Shown: positions 48,563 to 59,181 of the stretch, piece after piece
How positions within the stretch are numbered: the stretch's first letter is position 1
Layout of the letters: each line of letters starts with the position of its first letter
Source of the DNA: Agaricus subrufescens
Lineage: Eukaryota; Basidiomycota; Agaricomycetes; Agaricales; Agaricaceae
Direction: 5' to 3'
Length of the DNA stretch: 64,000 nt
NCBI GenBank assembly: GCA_029945375.1
Contig: CM057063.1
Location: 2,849,894-2,913,893 of the forward strand
Program-made: the position numbers and the translations under genes
The notes under the pieces: generated by a model
Told to the model about the DNA's origin: nothing
Databases searched by the model: none
The model's input: the letters and a program-made list of their open reading frames with translations, nothing else

Positions 48563-50330
48563 CTATCACTATACATATCTTCGTCCATGACATCCCAGGG
48601 CCGATGAGCCATGATCTCCTCCTGGTCCTCCGACGACTCAGCCCTTGCCATCCCCTTCTCCTTGATATCCTTCACGAATGCTTGCTTATAGTTCTCAGCC
48701 GGCACCCAGCCCTCTTCCACGAGCCCGCAGGATCTCGAAACCTCTATCCACTTCGCTCATTTTTTCCCCAGTAGCGCTCTATCGCGTAGGTCTTCAGCAT
48801 CGAATTCAATGGGACACAGCACGCCTCCCAGTGAGCTCTTCCCACCCCTCCGTGGCTTGAGTTAGCGCCACCTTCAATTCAAAAGTGCCCCCCTCCCACG
48901 GACCACCAGTGTGTTGGAAGAGACGGCCACGGAGCGCGTACAAGAAGCCCGTTAAGGCAGTGTGGTAGGGCTGGTTATAACCCTTTGCGCTCATAACATA
49001 GTGGTAGTGTACGAGACGGCAACGGTACACATACTCGTTGGGACTCTGTTGCGGAGAAGGTGATGTCATAGCCTGCGAGACGCTATCATCATGATTTTGG
49101 AAGCGCTGGGGAATACCGGCGAGGAGAAAAATAGGAGGGATAGAGGTGTGTTGCCAGTCAATTAGACCGACGACTTTGCAGCCGGATTTGGGCGACCTCG
49201 ACACAATGATATTGTTTTGTTAAAGGTCTGGATGACGTATACAGAAACGACTGAGAGTGGGGTCCTTAGGGATGAGTGAATAGGTGATGGCGAGGTACCA
49301 CTTCAAGTTATCGACGTGGTATGACGGTAGTTGTTTTTGGTACTTGTAACCGGGCCTCCTTTCACGCCGCAATGGGAGTATCGGTTGTCCGAAGTACCTC
49401 AGATAATCGAGTACCTTCCATGCTGCTGCTGCGAGAGTTTCTTCGGCGCTTTGATCTCTAGTTGTCAATTAGTTCGAGGACGTGATATTGAAAGACCGGA
49501 GATGGCGTACAAGGTCCTCGAGTCACGTCGAGCTTTTCCTTCCTTCTGTACCACAGCGGCACCCTCGTGTCAGGACCGGTGCAAATACGTTTGTCCTCCA
49601 GCGATGTGCCCAGTCCGGGGCAATCTTCTCCAAGTCATTAGTGAAATATAGGCTCTCCCCAACAGGGAAAGATAGTGACATCATCCGTGACTCGAGTTGA
49701 GTGATCTAGCGAATGACGGGCTATGCCAAACCTCGCTGAGCTTGGAGCCTTGAACGAACACCATCAGGATATACGTGGTTCCAGCAGCGTTGTCCAAGTG
49801 AGGAGTAATCGTAAAGGAGCGGGCAACCCAACAGAACGCAAGTATTCAATAGTAGCAACTTCGCTGGCGATAGAATAGCGTTTCGGGACGGTCACGGGGT
49901 ACAAGACTCGGGCGACGAGCTGCTGGCCGTCACGTAGAGTGATGGTGTAGGTACGGTTGGATCCGCCCTCGGCCAGCTTATTAAAGTCGACTACCTCAGC
50001 AATACTTTTATTGACGGAGTCAGGCCGTCAATGTTGGGAGAAAGCCTCCACTCTTTGTCGCGGGTAGCGTCGCTGTAACTGTATGATAGGGAGTACGTGT
50101 CAGAGATGTATGCAATACAACAACATGGATGAGACTAACACCCGGCGCCCTGATGTGTAGTTGAAGAAATCATTTCGAGAGTCACATGGAGTGACGTGGC
50201 AGAGAGAGTGCTCGGTGGAGATGAGCATGATGATCTCAGGGACACCGGAGATTTGAGTAAGTTGAAGACGAGACTCGTTCTCCCAAAGCAGAGCATGTCA
50301 TGGAACCATAAGACACGTGTCTTATTAACT
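48563..50330 (-). pseudogene. Aminoglycoside-phosphotransferase-like (AIM9-type) kinase, pseudogene
   Basis: Decayed member of the fungal protein-kinase-like phosphotransferase family named after yeast AIM9. From 5' to 3' on the minus strand: NDFFNYTSGRR (near 50140-50170), the nucleotide-binding lobe AEGGSNRTYTITLRDGQQL (near 49905-49965), the catalytic loop RFCIRHPDL (49220-49250), the metal-binding strand VVGLIDWQHTSIPPIF (near 49140-49180), then RLVHYHYVMSAKGYNQPYHT and a C-terminal VEEGWVPAENYKQAF. The catalytic loop is cut by a TAA directly after HPDL, and the N-lobe is frameshifted at least twice near 49740-49830. It lies between G and the second Sec14-like gene. Confidence 0.8.
50308..50325. 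repeat. 18 bp perfect palindrome, MITE-like core
   Basis: ATAAGACACGTGTCTTAT. The same core, AATAAGACACGTGGCTTATT, occurs in the right arm of the MITE at 19387-19524, so this may be a remnant of a related element; it also contains a CACGTG E-box. Confidence 0.45.
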
Positions 50331-50747
50331 AAATAGCTTACAAATGCGGTATCGATCATACTAGAAGTTCACATACTACCCCTGGATTCTATCCCTGGGA
50401 GATTACTGTGCTTAGTCGGCGCCCTCTTAATTCGATGTTAGTATCCTCGAACATGTATGTGGCTACCGGATATATCGACAGTCTTTTTTTGCCTCTCCAA
50501 CCGCTTACTAGCCGTCGAGCGTAATCATAGTTTCATCTGTGTTCGCAGACCGGACATCTTGTCTGTCGAGGATCTCACTGGCAAGATTCTCTAATCTGAG
50601 GATGGGAAACGCTTTTAGGAGCCATCACTGCATCATCAATCAAAACGACCCGCGACACCCAGCATTGACACAAACCAACAATGTCAACTTTTGATCTTAC
50701 GGAACGCGTCCGCACGCTGTTCTCGTTTCCCATCCTCGTGTCGACTA

Positions 50748-51988
50748 ATGGCCATATTCACCGCGCTCAACTCTTCCTCCCCCTCTGAGCCACCTACGAC
50801 TGACTTGCCTGATGTCGGCAACAAAGTCTACCTTCCCCTCTCGCCCCCCGACGGCATTTACTCGGAAGATCCACAAAAAAAACTTACCGAAACCGAACAA
50901 GAAAAATATGATGTGGTGTGTTCTCACTTCAGCAATTCGGAGTACAAGCTTCCTGGATTCGAAGACACAGAGAGTATCAGAGAAAAGTTGGAGGAGCTTA
51001 AGAAGAAGGAGGGATTGGAAGGCGAGAGGAGACAGTGGACAACTGAACTTATTGATGAAGAAAAGTTCTGGTTGTCGTACGAGTGTATGTTGCGGTGAGT
51101 GTTCTCCATTCTATTTCGGGAGCTGCCTACCCTGAGCACGTGTTTATTCAAGGTATTTGAGAGCATCTAAATGGAATACACCAGTCGCTATTGAGAGGCT
51201 AGAGAACACTCTCAAATGGCGAAGAGAATATGGCATTTACGATTTGATCACCAATGAATATATTTCCATCGAAGTAAGTGTGCTACACCATGAAAGAAGC
51301 GTAGCGCTGGCTCTAACAAATTTGACCACTGCGCACCTCCACTTTTATTGATCATAGGGCGAAACCGGAAAAGCTATAATATTTGGACATGATACCCATG
51401 GCCGTCCTTGCTTTTACATGATACCTAGTCGTCAAAATACGGAAGAAGGGCCAAGGCAAGTCCAATGGACTGTTTGGTTATTGGAACGTTGTGTTGAGAT
51501 GATGCCTCCTGGTGTCGAGTACGTCAACCCCTCCATCTTGTTCATGATGTATCAGTCATAAACGATCAAAAAGGAATCTCGCAATTATGCTTAATTTTGC
51601 TTCAAAAGCCAAAAACCCCTCATTTTCGTTATCGCGCACCGTCCTCAATATACTTCAAGACCATTATCCGGAACGTATGGGTGTGGCATTAATAATCAAC
51701 GTTCCTTTTCTCGTCAACGCGTTTTTCAAAATGATATTGCCATTCGTTGATCCAGTGACAAGAGCAAAGGTGAAATTCAACCCGAGCGTTATTCAAGATA
51801 ATCTCGTGCCAAAGGAAAGGTTGATCAACGAATGGTGGGGTGGGGACCAGAATTTAGAGTATGTGCATGAGAAATTCTTCAAGGCACTTATTGAGATGGG
51901 AGAAGAGAGGATGAAGAAGTGGATGAGCAAGTGGAAGGAGTTGGGTGGGTGTGTTGGGATTAAAGAGTGGGACTACAAGAGGGAGTAA
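50748..51988 (+). CDS. CRAL-TRIO (Sec14-like) lipid-transfer protein, copy b
   Basis: Paralogue of the gene at 38568-39782. Four exons (50748-51094, 51153-51273, 51358-51518, 51574-51988) join to 347 residues; an upstream ATG at 50691 would add 19. Conserved: VYLPLSPPDGIYSEDPQKK near the start, FWLSYECMLR, ENTLKWRREYGIYDLIT, GRPCFYMIPSRQNTEEGPR, NILQDHYPERMGVALIINVP, FNPSVIQDNLVPKERLI, and the terminal GGCVGIKEWDYKRE shared with copy a. Exons 2-4 have the same lengths as copy a, so the pair arose by duplication with introns. Convergent with seven-TM gene H. Intact. Confidence 0.9.
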
Positions 51989-53917
51989 ACTATCGTAGTT
52001 GAGCATGATTTTTTTTTGACGTCTTTTGCCCTTGAGCACATTAATTAATAGGCTTCTAGTACGTATATAACTACCATGTGTTATAATGAACGTTTGGATA
52101 GACTTTCGGATGGTAGTACCCCATCGAGAGTAACATACACTTCGTCATTCAGAAAAGATCATAGTGAGAACTTGTCACATACCACCCAGTGTTCTAAGAG
52201 AAGAACATTCGATGATCAGGTCCTTATCTGTATCTTCAACATTGCTGCTGTGTCCGCTTTGTGACTTCTGAGTTCCTTTTGGGGCCGGTTGGAATTTCAG
52301 AGTACCTTTCTTATTTCCATGGAGTGAGCTGTCTTCTTACTTATATCGGTGGTTCCAGCTCATGCATCTTCTATTTTTGCTGTCCGTTCGCTGACAGAAT
52401 TTGATCATTATCATCCATAAAGTCGTGAAACACATTAAGAACGAGAGGCTGATCATATCTCAGAAAGTTCAGATGCAATTTCTAAAACGGAAATGGGGAA
52501 GCCACGATATTCCAGCCTCACCAGTGGTTTCGAGGCATATTAGCTCGGCCCTCTCGAATATAAAAACTCACAGTGAGCAATTTGTAGGACAGATGCCCGG
52601 GCTTGTAGCCTATACGGATTCTAGACTCATACAACACTGCCAGCTCTCCAAGTCAATCAAGCTGCCGCCCCTCAAAAAATCAAGGCATTAAAACGGTTAG
52701 AGCAATCTGAGCCTTGCAGCTTGCCACGAGTTGCCACGAGTGGACGCCGCAGCTTCAACAATATAGCATGGGAATCTAAGGCGCCCAGGATATACAGAAG
52801 CCTCTTCGAGGTTCTGAAATGTTTTAATATCTCAGGGTCGCTCGAGCATACTTTGCTAACTCCAACGCACGAATGCCGGAGAACGGAAGGCGCAATTGAC
52901 ACTCAGCAGCTACATTTCGGCAAAGCTATATAGTGCGTTTCAGATGTCTAATTAATGTCAAGATCATCGGTGGAGGCGGATAAGAAAAAGGAAGGGGAAG
53001 TCACCGGTTGGGCTTACTGTGAATAACAAATAGGACTACAACAGGAACTATGCCCTCGTAGCTAAGCTCAGGCTAAGCTCCACTTTTCTCCGACCTATTT
53101 CGGGCTACCAGAAAAACACGTGGGGCCATTACGGACTTCTCTTCTTCCCGTGTCCCCGCATCCAGGACGTGTCCAGTAGAGCGAATGACCAAATCAGCCA
53201 TACCTTCAATTTCGATTTATTTCTGAGCCAATTCTCTTGCCATACATCTACCCGCGCACAAGTTGCATTTTAATCATATCAAACACAAGCGCTCAAGCAC
53301 CCTTACAGCTTGGCTCCACGCCCAATGGCCCAGTGAATTGGATCACAACCGGTATTCATTAGTCCGCGTCCAGCCTCATACTAGCGTCACTCAGCATCAG
53401 CCGAATTTGTTGTTCTCGTAGAGACTACCAGAGCCGTCTAGTTGCCCCTTCAAACGCACTACAGGTGCATATCTGATTTGTAGTTGACATTCAGTAACAA
53501 TTGAGGCCAAGAATGTTTGCGAATGCATGTAGTAAGTAGCTCCCCGCGCATCTCTACGGGCAAAGTCCTTACCTTCCTTGTAGCCCTCTCGGACGCAGTA
53601 TTTTTCCATATTTGAGTAGGCTTCTGGTGCACAAGCTGACATGCGTTGATGTATAACTTCAAGATCAACTTCGGAAAGAGATTCCCGGACTCGGAGCAAC
53701 ATGGGTCCGGCGAATGAAATGTCGATCAAAAATTTAGTTCAATGGCCAATGTCTCAAAATTTATGGAAGTGCCTTACATCAAGGCAGCAACCGCGTGGCT
53801 TAAACCTGCTTTCCCATTGATCCCGGGTCGACTATCACACGATGACTATTTCTATGTAGATGCACAGCGAGATGTGACTAAGTGGAATAAATTTTCATCA
53901 TAATACAATTGTCGTTA
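51989..53917. other. Intergenic with one unassigned frame
   Basis: A 110-codon minus-strand frame (53397-53729, MIDISFAGPMLLRVRESL onward) has natural-looking amino-acid use and no low complexity, but I do not recognise it. At 52717-52738 the unit TTGCCACGAG is repeated twice in tandem. Nothing else is supportable. Confidence 0.4.
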
Positions 53918-55159
53918 TTAAACCATATTAGAAACTCGCTGAGTATCTAGTGCTTCAGGCACCATGACAGACACACAGGGACCTCCGCGACTTTCGCCAG
54001 GTCCCTCAAGCTGTGTCGTACACACATGATTCGATTTCCACTGCAAGGAACTAATGCTACTTTGCCCGCTTCTCGATTCAAATGCTGTTCCACTGGCAAC
54101 TCGATACTGCACGAGGAGGTAAGCAATTACCTATCCATGTTTCAACATCTAGCACTGGTACCGCGACTTCATTGCGAGCACTCACCTCGATGTAGAGTAC
54201 AGACTCAAGAAAGAAAATTTCTATTGCAGGATTCGGAACCCACAATATAGCCAAAATCAGTAGCCATAAAGATTCCACTGCATAAGACTCGATAATCATG
54301 GCTACAATGTTCAGGTATCCAATAGATCCTTGAGTTTTCCCTGTCATGTATTTTTTTGCATAAGTTGTGTTTGCCAACTGAAATCACTCTCTTACCAAGC
54401 AATTTGTTGTGTTGTTGTTGCTTGAAAATTAGATATAAGGATATTGACAGAGTGCACAGTAGCGTCGTAGCTGCTTGAGTTACAAATTCTACCACTCCCG
54501 TTTTCGAATCCATTTGAGCTGCTTCAGCAATTGATATTGTAGCTATATGCACCAGCGTCCTCAGCCTTAATGCTAGAGTGGTATGAATTCTTTTGTAGAA
54601 GCGAGCAGTGTATCGGAGGCCACTAACCTATAAGAGTCAACGAACACAATACGGGCAACACAATGACGAAATTGGCATATCTACTGCCACTCCAAATAAC
54701 CCGTACACGCCAGATCTTACTCACAATTCAGCCACTGCGGCAAATCGATAAAGGAAAACCAAGAAAAACCTGAACTGCTGATGTCAAGAGGTCGATTATT
54801 GTCTGACTTGAGAAAGTAACAATCATCGCAGGCATCATTTGAGTGGATAAAGTATATGACGCGGGACCTCCTGGATAATCGCAATGATTGATGTAGACAT
54901 CTTGGGTGACCCAGGTGTTTGATACCAGAAAACACAGCGTACTGAGCATGATTATGATGCTGTAGCCCAACATAAACCTTGATTGCCTTTTTCTGTCACC
55001 ATCACGAAGTCGAGGAGCCAATGAAAGAACATATAGACAAAAGAGAGTGAACGCGATGCCGTAGAGGATACCAGCTACAGTTGTGGGGGAGATAAGTTGA
55101 ATTTGAGTAACAAGCAGTAGCTTCCCCTGTAGTGGTATAGCACGCGCACTTATTGACAT
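53918..55159 (-). CDS. Orphan seven-TM family member H
   Basis: Five exons (55159-54770, 54715-54628, 54572-54396, 54340-54186, 54130-53918) join to 340 residues. An in-frame ATG nine bases upstream (55168) is possible, but the TATA motif at 55194-55204 favours the downstream one. Exon 4 is two codons longer than usual. Motifs: TVAGILYGIAFTLFCLYVLS, DRKRQSRFML, NTWVTQDVYINHCDYPGGP, TTLLCTLSISLYLIFKQ, GSIGYLNIVAMIIESYAVES, QYRVASGTAFES, tail ISSLQWKSNH and terminal VSNMV. Intron 2 uses a GTTAGT donor, as in B. Divergent in TM2 (LSTLCFLVS for CGLYYLVS) but intact. Confidence 0.85.
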
Positions 55160-55193
55160 GTCAGGCAAAGGTCAAAGAATCGTGCAAAGTATC

Positions 55194-55204
55194 GGTTTAT
55201 ATAC
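55194..55204 (-). promoter_or_regulatory. TATA box of gene H
   Basis: GAGTATATAAACC on the minus strand, about 35 bp before the preferred ATG; the TTTCARA part of the motif is absent. Confidence 0.45.
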
Positions 55205-56079
55205 TCCAGAATGACTTGTTTTGCGCTCATCACTGGATCACTGGGTAGAGTCTTCTACTCCCAGTCTCACTGAAGCCGAGTGTCTCCACAGCCTTATGGA
55301 AGCTGAGATGATGAACAAATCTCACGGTAATGAATAGTGGTCTTTCACCTATCCTTGTTCTAAAATATTCCTGATGTTAGCTTGTATGATATTCTTGCAT
55401 TAGAACTTGATTGCAAATGAGTACTCAAATGCAAACCGGTAGAATCGAAGTCAAGTTCGTTTACGTCAGGTGGGCAAGTTGTACTGCCAAAAACAAAAAT
55501 CTCATTGCGTTATTTTCGGCTTCTGTTTTGTTTCTCTCACAACTATGAATTATGACTCGGACATTCAATTCCATTTGACTTCCACTGATATGAACATTGG
55601 CCTAAGTACATGACTCGACTTGCTCGAATTTATTTGACTCAACTCGTGGAACTACATCTCGTATGACATAAAGAGCCTTTGTGATTCTCTCTGCAGTCCA
55701 AGCCGCGATTTGTATCTACTCGAAGAAGACCCACTGAGAAAGTTTGTGGAGCGTTCCCTCCGGACCAACCTGGGAACACCCACCGGGATTATCCGTTGAG
55801 GACCCTGAGCATCGTGTCGGAACCTTCCACATAAGTGGATTAAAATGTGATTCTAATATCAAAAATACCTCATTAGAATGCTCAAACGGGAAAGTATTCC
55901 CTCTGAACACAATTTGAAAGGTTCCTACATAATTATCGTGGGACATTTCTAAAAACAAGAACCTGCCACCGCTACCACCGACCTGTGTGGGATATTAGCT
56001 TCGCGTAGACTCATGTGTCACTGTAGATCACACGAAAGTCCTTTTCTTTTTCTTTTTTGTGCCAGGACAAATTCGACAG
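55205..56079. other. Intergenic
   Basis: No gene supported between the divergent gene H and fragment I'. Confidence 0.5.
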
Positions 56080-56494
56080 GGGAAAGCCAAAGATCTACTG
56101 GCTATGTCGGTGTTGTAGCTATGATTGTCGAATCATATGCTTAGGAATCTATATGGCTGCTAGCGATCGTAATACTTTGGAAGTATCCTGAAGGAGGGTT
56201 GATCTCAGAGGGTGCAACCTACATTGAGGTAAGTTGATGATGATGTCAGTATCAACCGTAAATTCTAAAAAAAAAAATGATTAGATAATTGCATACCTCC
56301 TCGTTCAGTATCGAGTTGCCCGTGGTAAAGCTTATGACGCACGAAGGGGGCAGCGGAATATTAGCACATTGCGTTGGAACCATTCAAATCACAATACTGC
56401 ACAGTCTGGGGCAATTGATACTGGCCTGCGCAACCCCCATTTATCCGTCTTACCAGAAGCGTCGAACGATTTGCGAGATACCAGTATGGCTTAG
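56080..56494 (+). pseudogene. 3' fragment of a seven-TM gene (I')
   Basis: Only exons 4 (56080-56228, 149 nt) and 5 (56285-56494, 210 nt) are present, with a normal intron between them. The sequence is close to gene I: STGYVGVVAMIVESYA in TM6, then a TAG stop at 56142-56144 where the others have Leu (LES motif), tail NISTLRWNHSNHNT and the same Ser-Met-Ala end. The downstream sequence (GTAGAATGTTATGTCATTGA) is shared with gene I, so I' is a truncated duplicate of the I 3' end. Confidence 0.85.
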
Positions 56495-57230
56495 CGAGCG
56501 TAGAATGTTATGTCATTGATCTATATATGTATATATATGCGCGTGATTTGAGGGTTACAGAAAAGTTTCTTTTCATTTTCATTTCTTAATGGAGCCTTGA
56601 CGGTATCAAACGTTTGACGGCAGGACCCATATATGGGTCAGATTATTCTATCAGTGATAACAGCATGGCACAGTAGGGAGAGTCTATGAGATGGGAACCA
56701 AAGACGAATTACATAGATTGACATCGTTTGTGCAATCCTGTGCAGCTGGGTAACAAACGTAGTAACGAAAACAATTGTATAATACATACCAATGGATCGT
56801 AGACATGCTATATTCATGGTTCTTGTAAAAAATGATGCACGGCATAAAAGATAAAAATTCCTTTGGTGTTGGTATGTCGTTTGATGAGGCACTCTGACTA
56901 AAGGTCAATTTCGTTCTGCGTACAGCCAGCCAAGGTATAAAACATCTATGGTAACATGTTTGAGGGCTGTGTTGGTGATGCTGTGGTAACAACATTCCAG
57001 AGGAATTGTACTATCAAGTGTTGGATATTAGCAACACCGTAGGCGGAAACATGATCATCAACATAGCCCACCAAGCAGGAGGCTCAGTTAATAATAAATC
57101 TGTTTTCTTGACCCCGTTGTAAGGAGACGTTGCGTGTCGTTGACAACTCTCATCTGTCAATGGACGACGTTGCATCATGATTGTGATACCTATTAACCGC
57201 GAACTTACAAAAATGCTATGCTTGATGTAG
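56495..57230. other. Intergenic between I' and I
   Basis: No gene supported; minus-strand frames at 56638-57316 lack recognisable motifs. Confidence 0.5.
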
Positions 57231-57246
57231 TTTTCAAAGATATATA
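57231..57246 (+). promoter_or_regulatory. TATA-type promoter motif of gene I
   Basis: TTTTCAAAGATATATA, 47 bp before the ATG. Confidence 0.65.
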
Positions 57247-57293
57247 CTCTAAGGCCATGGGCAAAACCAATCTCAACACATCCTCCTTTCCGA

Positions 57294-58887
57294 ATGTCTA
57301 TGGATAATAGTGCCACAACACCATTAGTTGGGGATCCACTGCTTGTTACTCAATTCGAGCTTGTCAGCCCTACAACCGTTGCTGGTACTCTCTATGGCAT
57401 TGCGTTCACCCTTTTCTGTCTATATATTCATGCGTCTACTCTTCGACTTCGAGAGAGTGACAGAAAAGGACAAACCAAGTTTATGCTTGCATATAGTTCC
57501 GTTATTATGCTTTGTGGGTTATACTCGCTAGTGTCCAATGCCTGGGTTACGCAAGATGCCTATATTAAACATAGCAACTATCCCGGGGTCCATTTCTATA
57601 TGTGCAATCAACTTTTCGTACTACCCCCGTAATCTCTACAACTATTGCCTGTCAAACAGTAATAGACATTTTGACGTTAGCAATTCAGGTGCGTTAGTAA
57701 CCCCCTCAGCTGGCTCAAATACCAGCAAGATTTGGCGGTTGTGGGTCGTTTGGGTTGCCACTCGATATGCAAAATTCGTCATCATGCCGCCTTCCCTGTG
57801 TTTTCTAGTTTACACTGGTAACCAACTCCTAATAGACTCCTCAGTCTAAAAGAACTGATATCTTTCAGGATTAATACTGAGGACCATAATACTTGAATCT
57901 ACATTGCCCTTTTGGGAAGATATCTTACTGGAGATCACAACCACAAAAGTAGAGTTTGCAATTCAGGCAGCCACGACAATGTTATGTACGGTGTTAATAT
58001 CGTTATATCTCATTTTCAAACAACGGCAACAACGAAGATTAATTGGTATGTAATCTTTACGGATAGATTAAATGGACTTCTCCTCAGGGCGCCGGGTACG
58101 CGTCACCAATAACATAATAATCAATATGACTATGGCAGTGTGAGTGGGGGAGTGGAAGGCCTGGAGGGATAGTCGTCCCCAGGCCTCCAGGCGGTAAGAG
58201 TGAGGTTGGAACAGCATCGGGTCACCCGGATGTGTACAACCTACAACCTACCTGTGCCAATAGTCTTATCTAATGTATGGGATCGGGAGGGTGGCTTTAA
58301 GGAATCGCGAGCAGGTAGCGGTGCCGTCCACTCAGCACAGGGAGGAGAGACGAATGTGATATTATGCAATGTGAGGATCACTATACTACGAATCCATCAT
58401 TCACACGGGCTGCCCTTCCGAGACAACACACCGCGCTCATTCCTCGCACGGTGTTCCATAATCGAAAACTTTGACAGGGGAGAGTCAAGGATCTACTTGG
58501 TACGTAATTATCGTAGCTATGATTGCTGAATCGTATGCTTTGGAGTCTATATGGCTGCTAGTGGTTGTAATACTTTCGAAATATCCTGAAGGCGCGTTCT
58601 TCGGAGAGTGTGCACCCTACATTGAGGTAAGTTGACGTTGATGTCAGTATCAACTGTGAATGATGAAAAATGTCCAGATAATTGCATATCTCCTCGTTCA
58701 GTATCGGGTTGCCCGTGGTAAAGCATGTTACTCACATATGGAGCAGCGGAATATTAGTTCGTTGCGTTGGAACCATTCAAACCACGACACTACACTGTCC
58801 GGGGCAATTGATAGCAGCATGCGCATTCCTCAGGTGTCCGTCTTACCAGAAGCGCCTGACCATTTGCGAGGTTCCAGTATGGCTTAG
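57294..58887 (+). pseudogene. Orphan seven-TM family member I, single-base frameshift
   Basis: All five exons are present (57294-57688, 57730-57817, 57869-58045, 58478-58626, 58678-58887). Exon 1 is 395 nt instead of a multiple of three. The frame breaks in the run CCCGGGG at 57593-57599, where the family has Tyr-Pro-Gly-Gly-Pro and one G is missing; beyond it the +1 frame reads TTPVISTTIACQTVIDILTL as expected. The rest is open: QGSTWYVIIVAMIAESYALE, tail NISSLRWNHSNHDT, terminal Ser-Ser-Met-Ala. Intron 3 is 432 bp instead of about 55, with an insertion. Either a very young pseudogene or a homopolymer sequencing error. Confidence 0.85.
58060..58465. other. Insertion in intron 3 of gene I
   Basis: About 375 bp of extra sequence that is GC-richer than the rest of the intron. 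It includes a hairpin GGCCTGG ... CCAGGCC (58169-58196) and no coding potential. No terminal inverted repeat or target duplication could be identified. The intron ends (GTATGT, TTGACAG) are intact, so splicing may still work. Confidence 0.5.
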
Positions 58888-59181
58888 CGTAGAATGTTAT
58901 GTCATTGATCTATATATATGTGCGTGATTTGAATCGGCCCAACTCCGAACAATAGTAATCAACAGGTAATCAGGGGTTCACAACTTCACCCAGGAGGCAG
59001 ACCGGAACTACGATGATGCGAAAATTTGAGAATATTCTTTTTGTTCTTTCGGTGCCCCATGATTAAAGAGGCTGAATCGAATAACCGGTCTATAAGTTAT
59101 ATTCCCACATGTAGCCAAATATTCTCTCTCGAATAGTCCAACTAATAATATAGTGTTATCTATTTTTCAGCGTCTTTTGCT
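58888..59181. other. Intergenic
   Basis: Short spacer between convergent gene I and the DUF6534-type gene. Begins with the TATATATATG repeat shared with the region after I'. Confidence 0.5.

Noticed and set aside
38568..51988. Sec14-like pair as an assembly duplication artefact
   Set aside because: The two copies differ throughout coding sequence and introns and have unrelated flanks, so they are true diverged paralogues.
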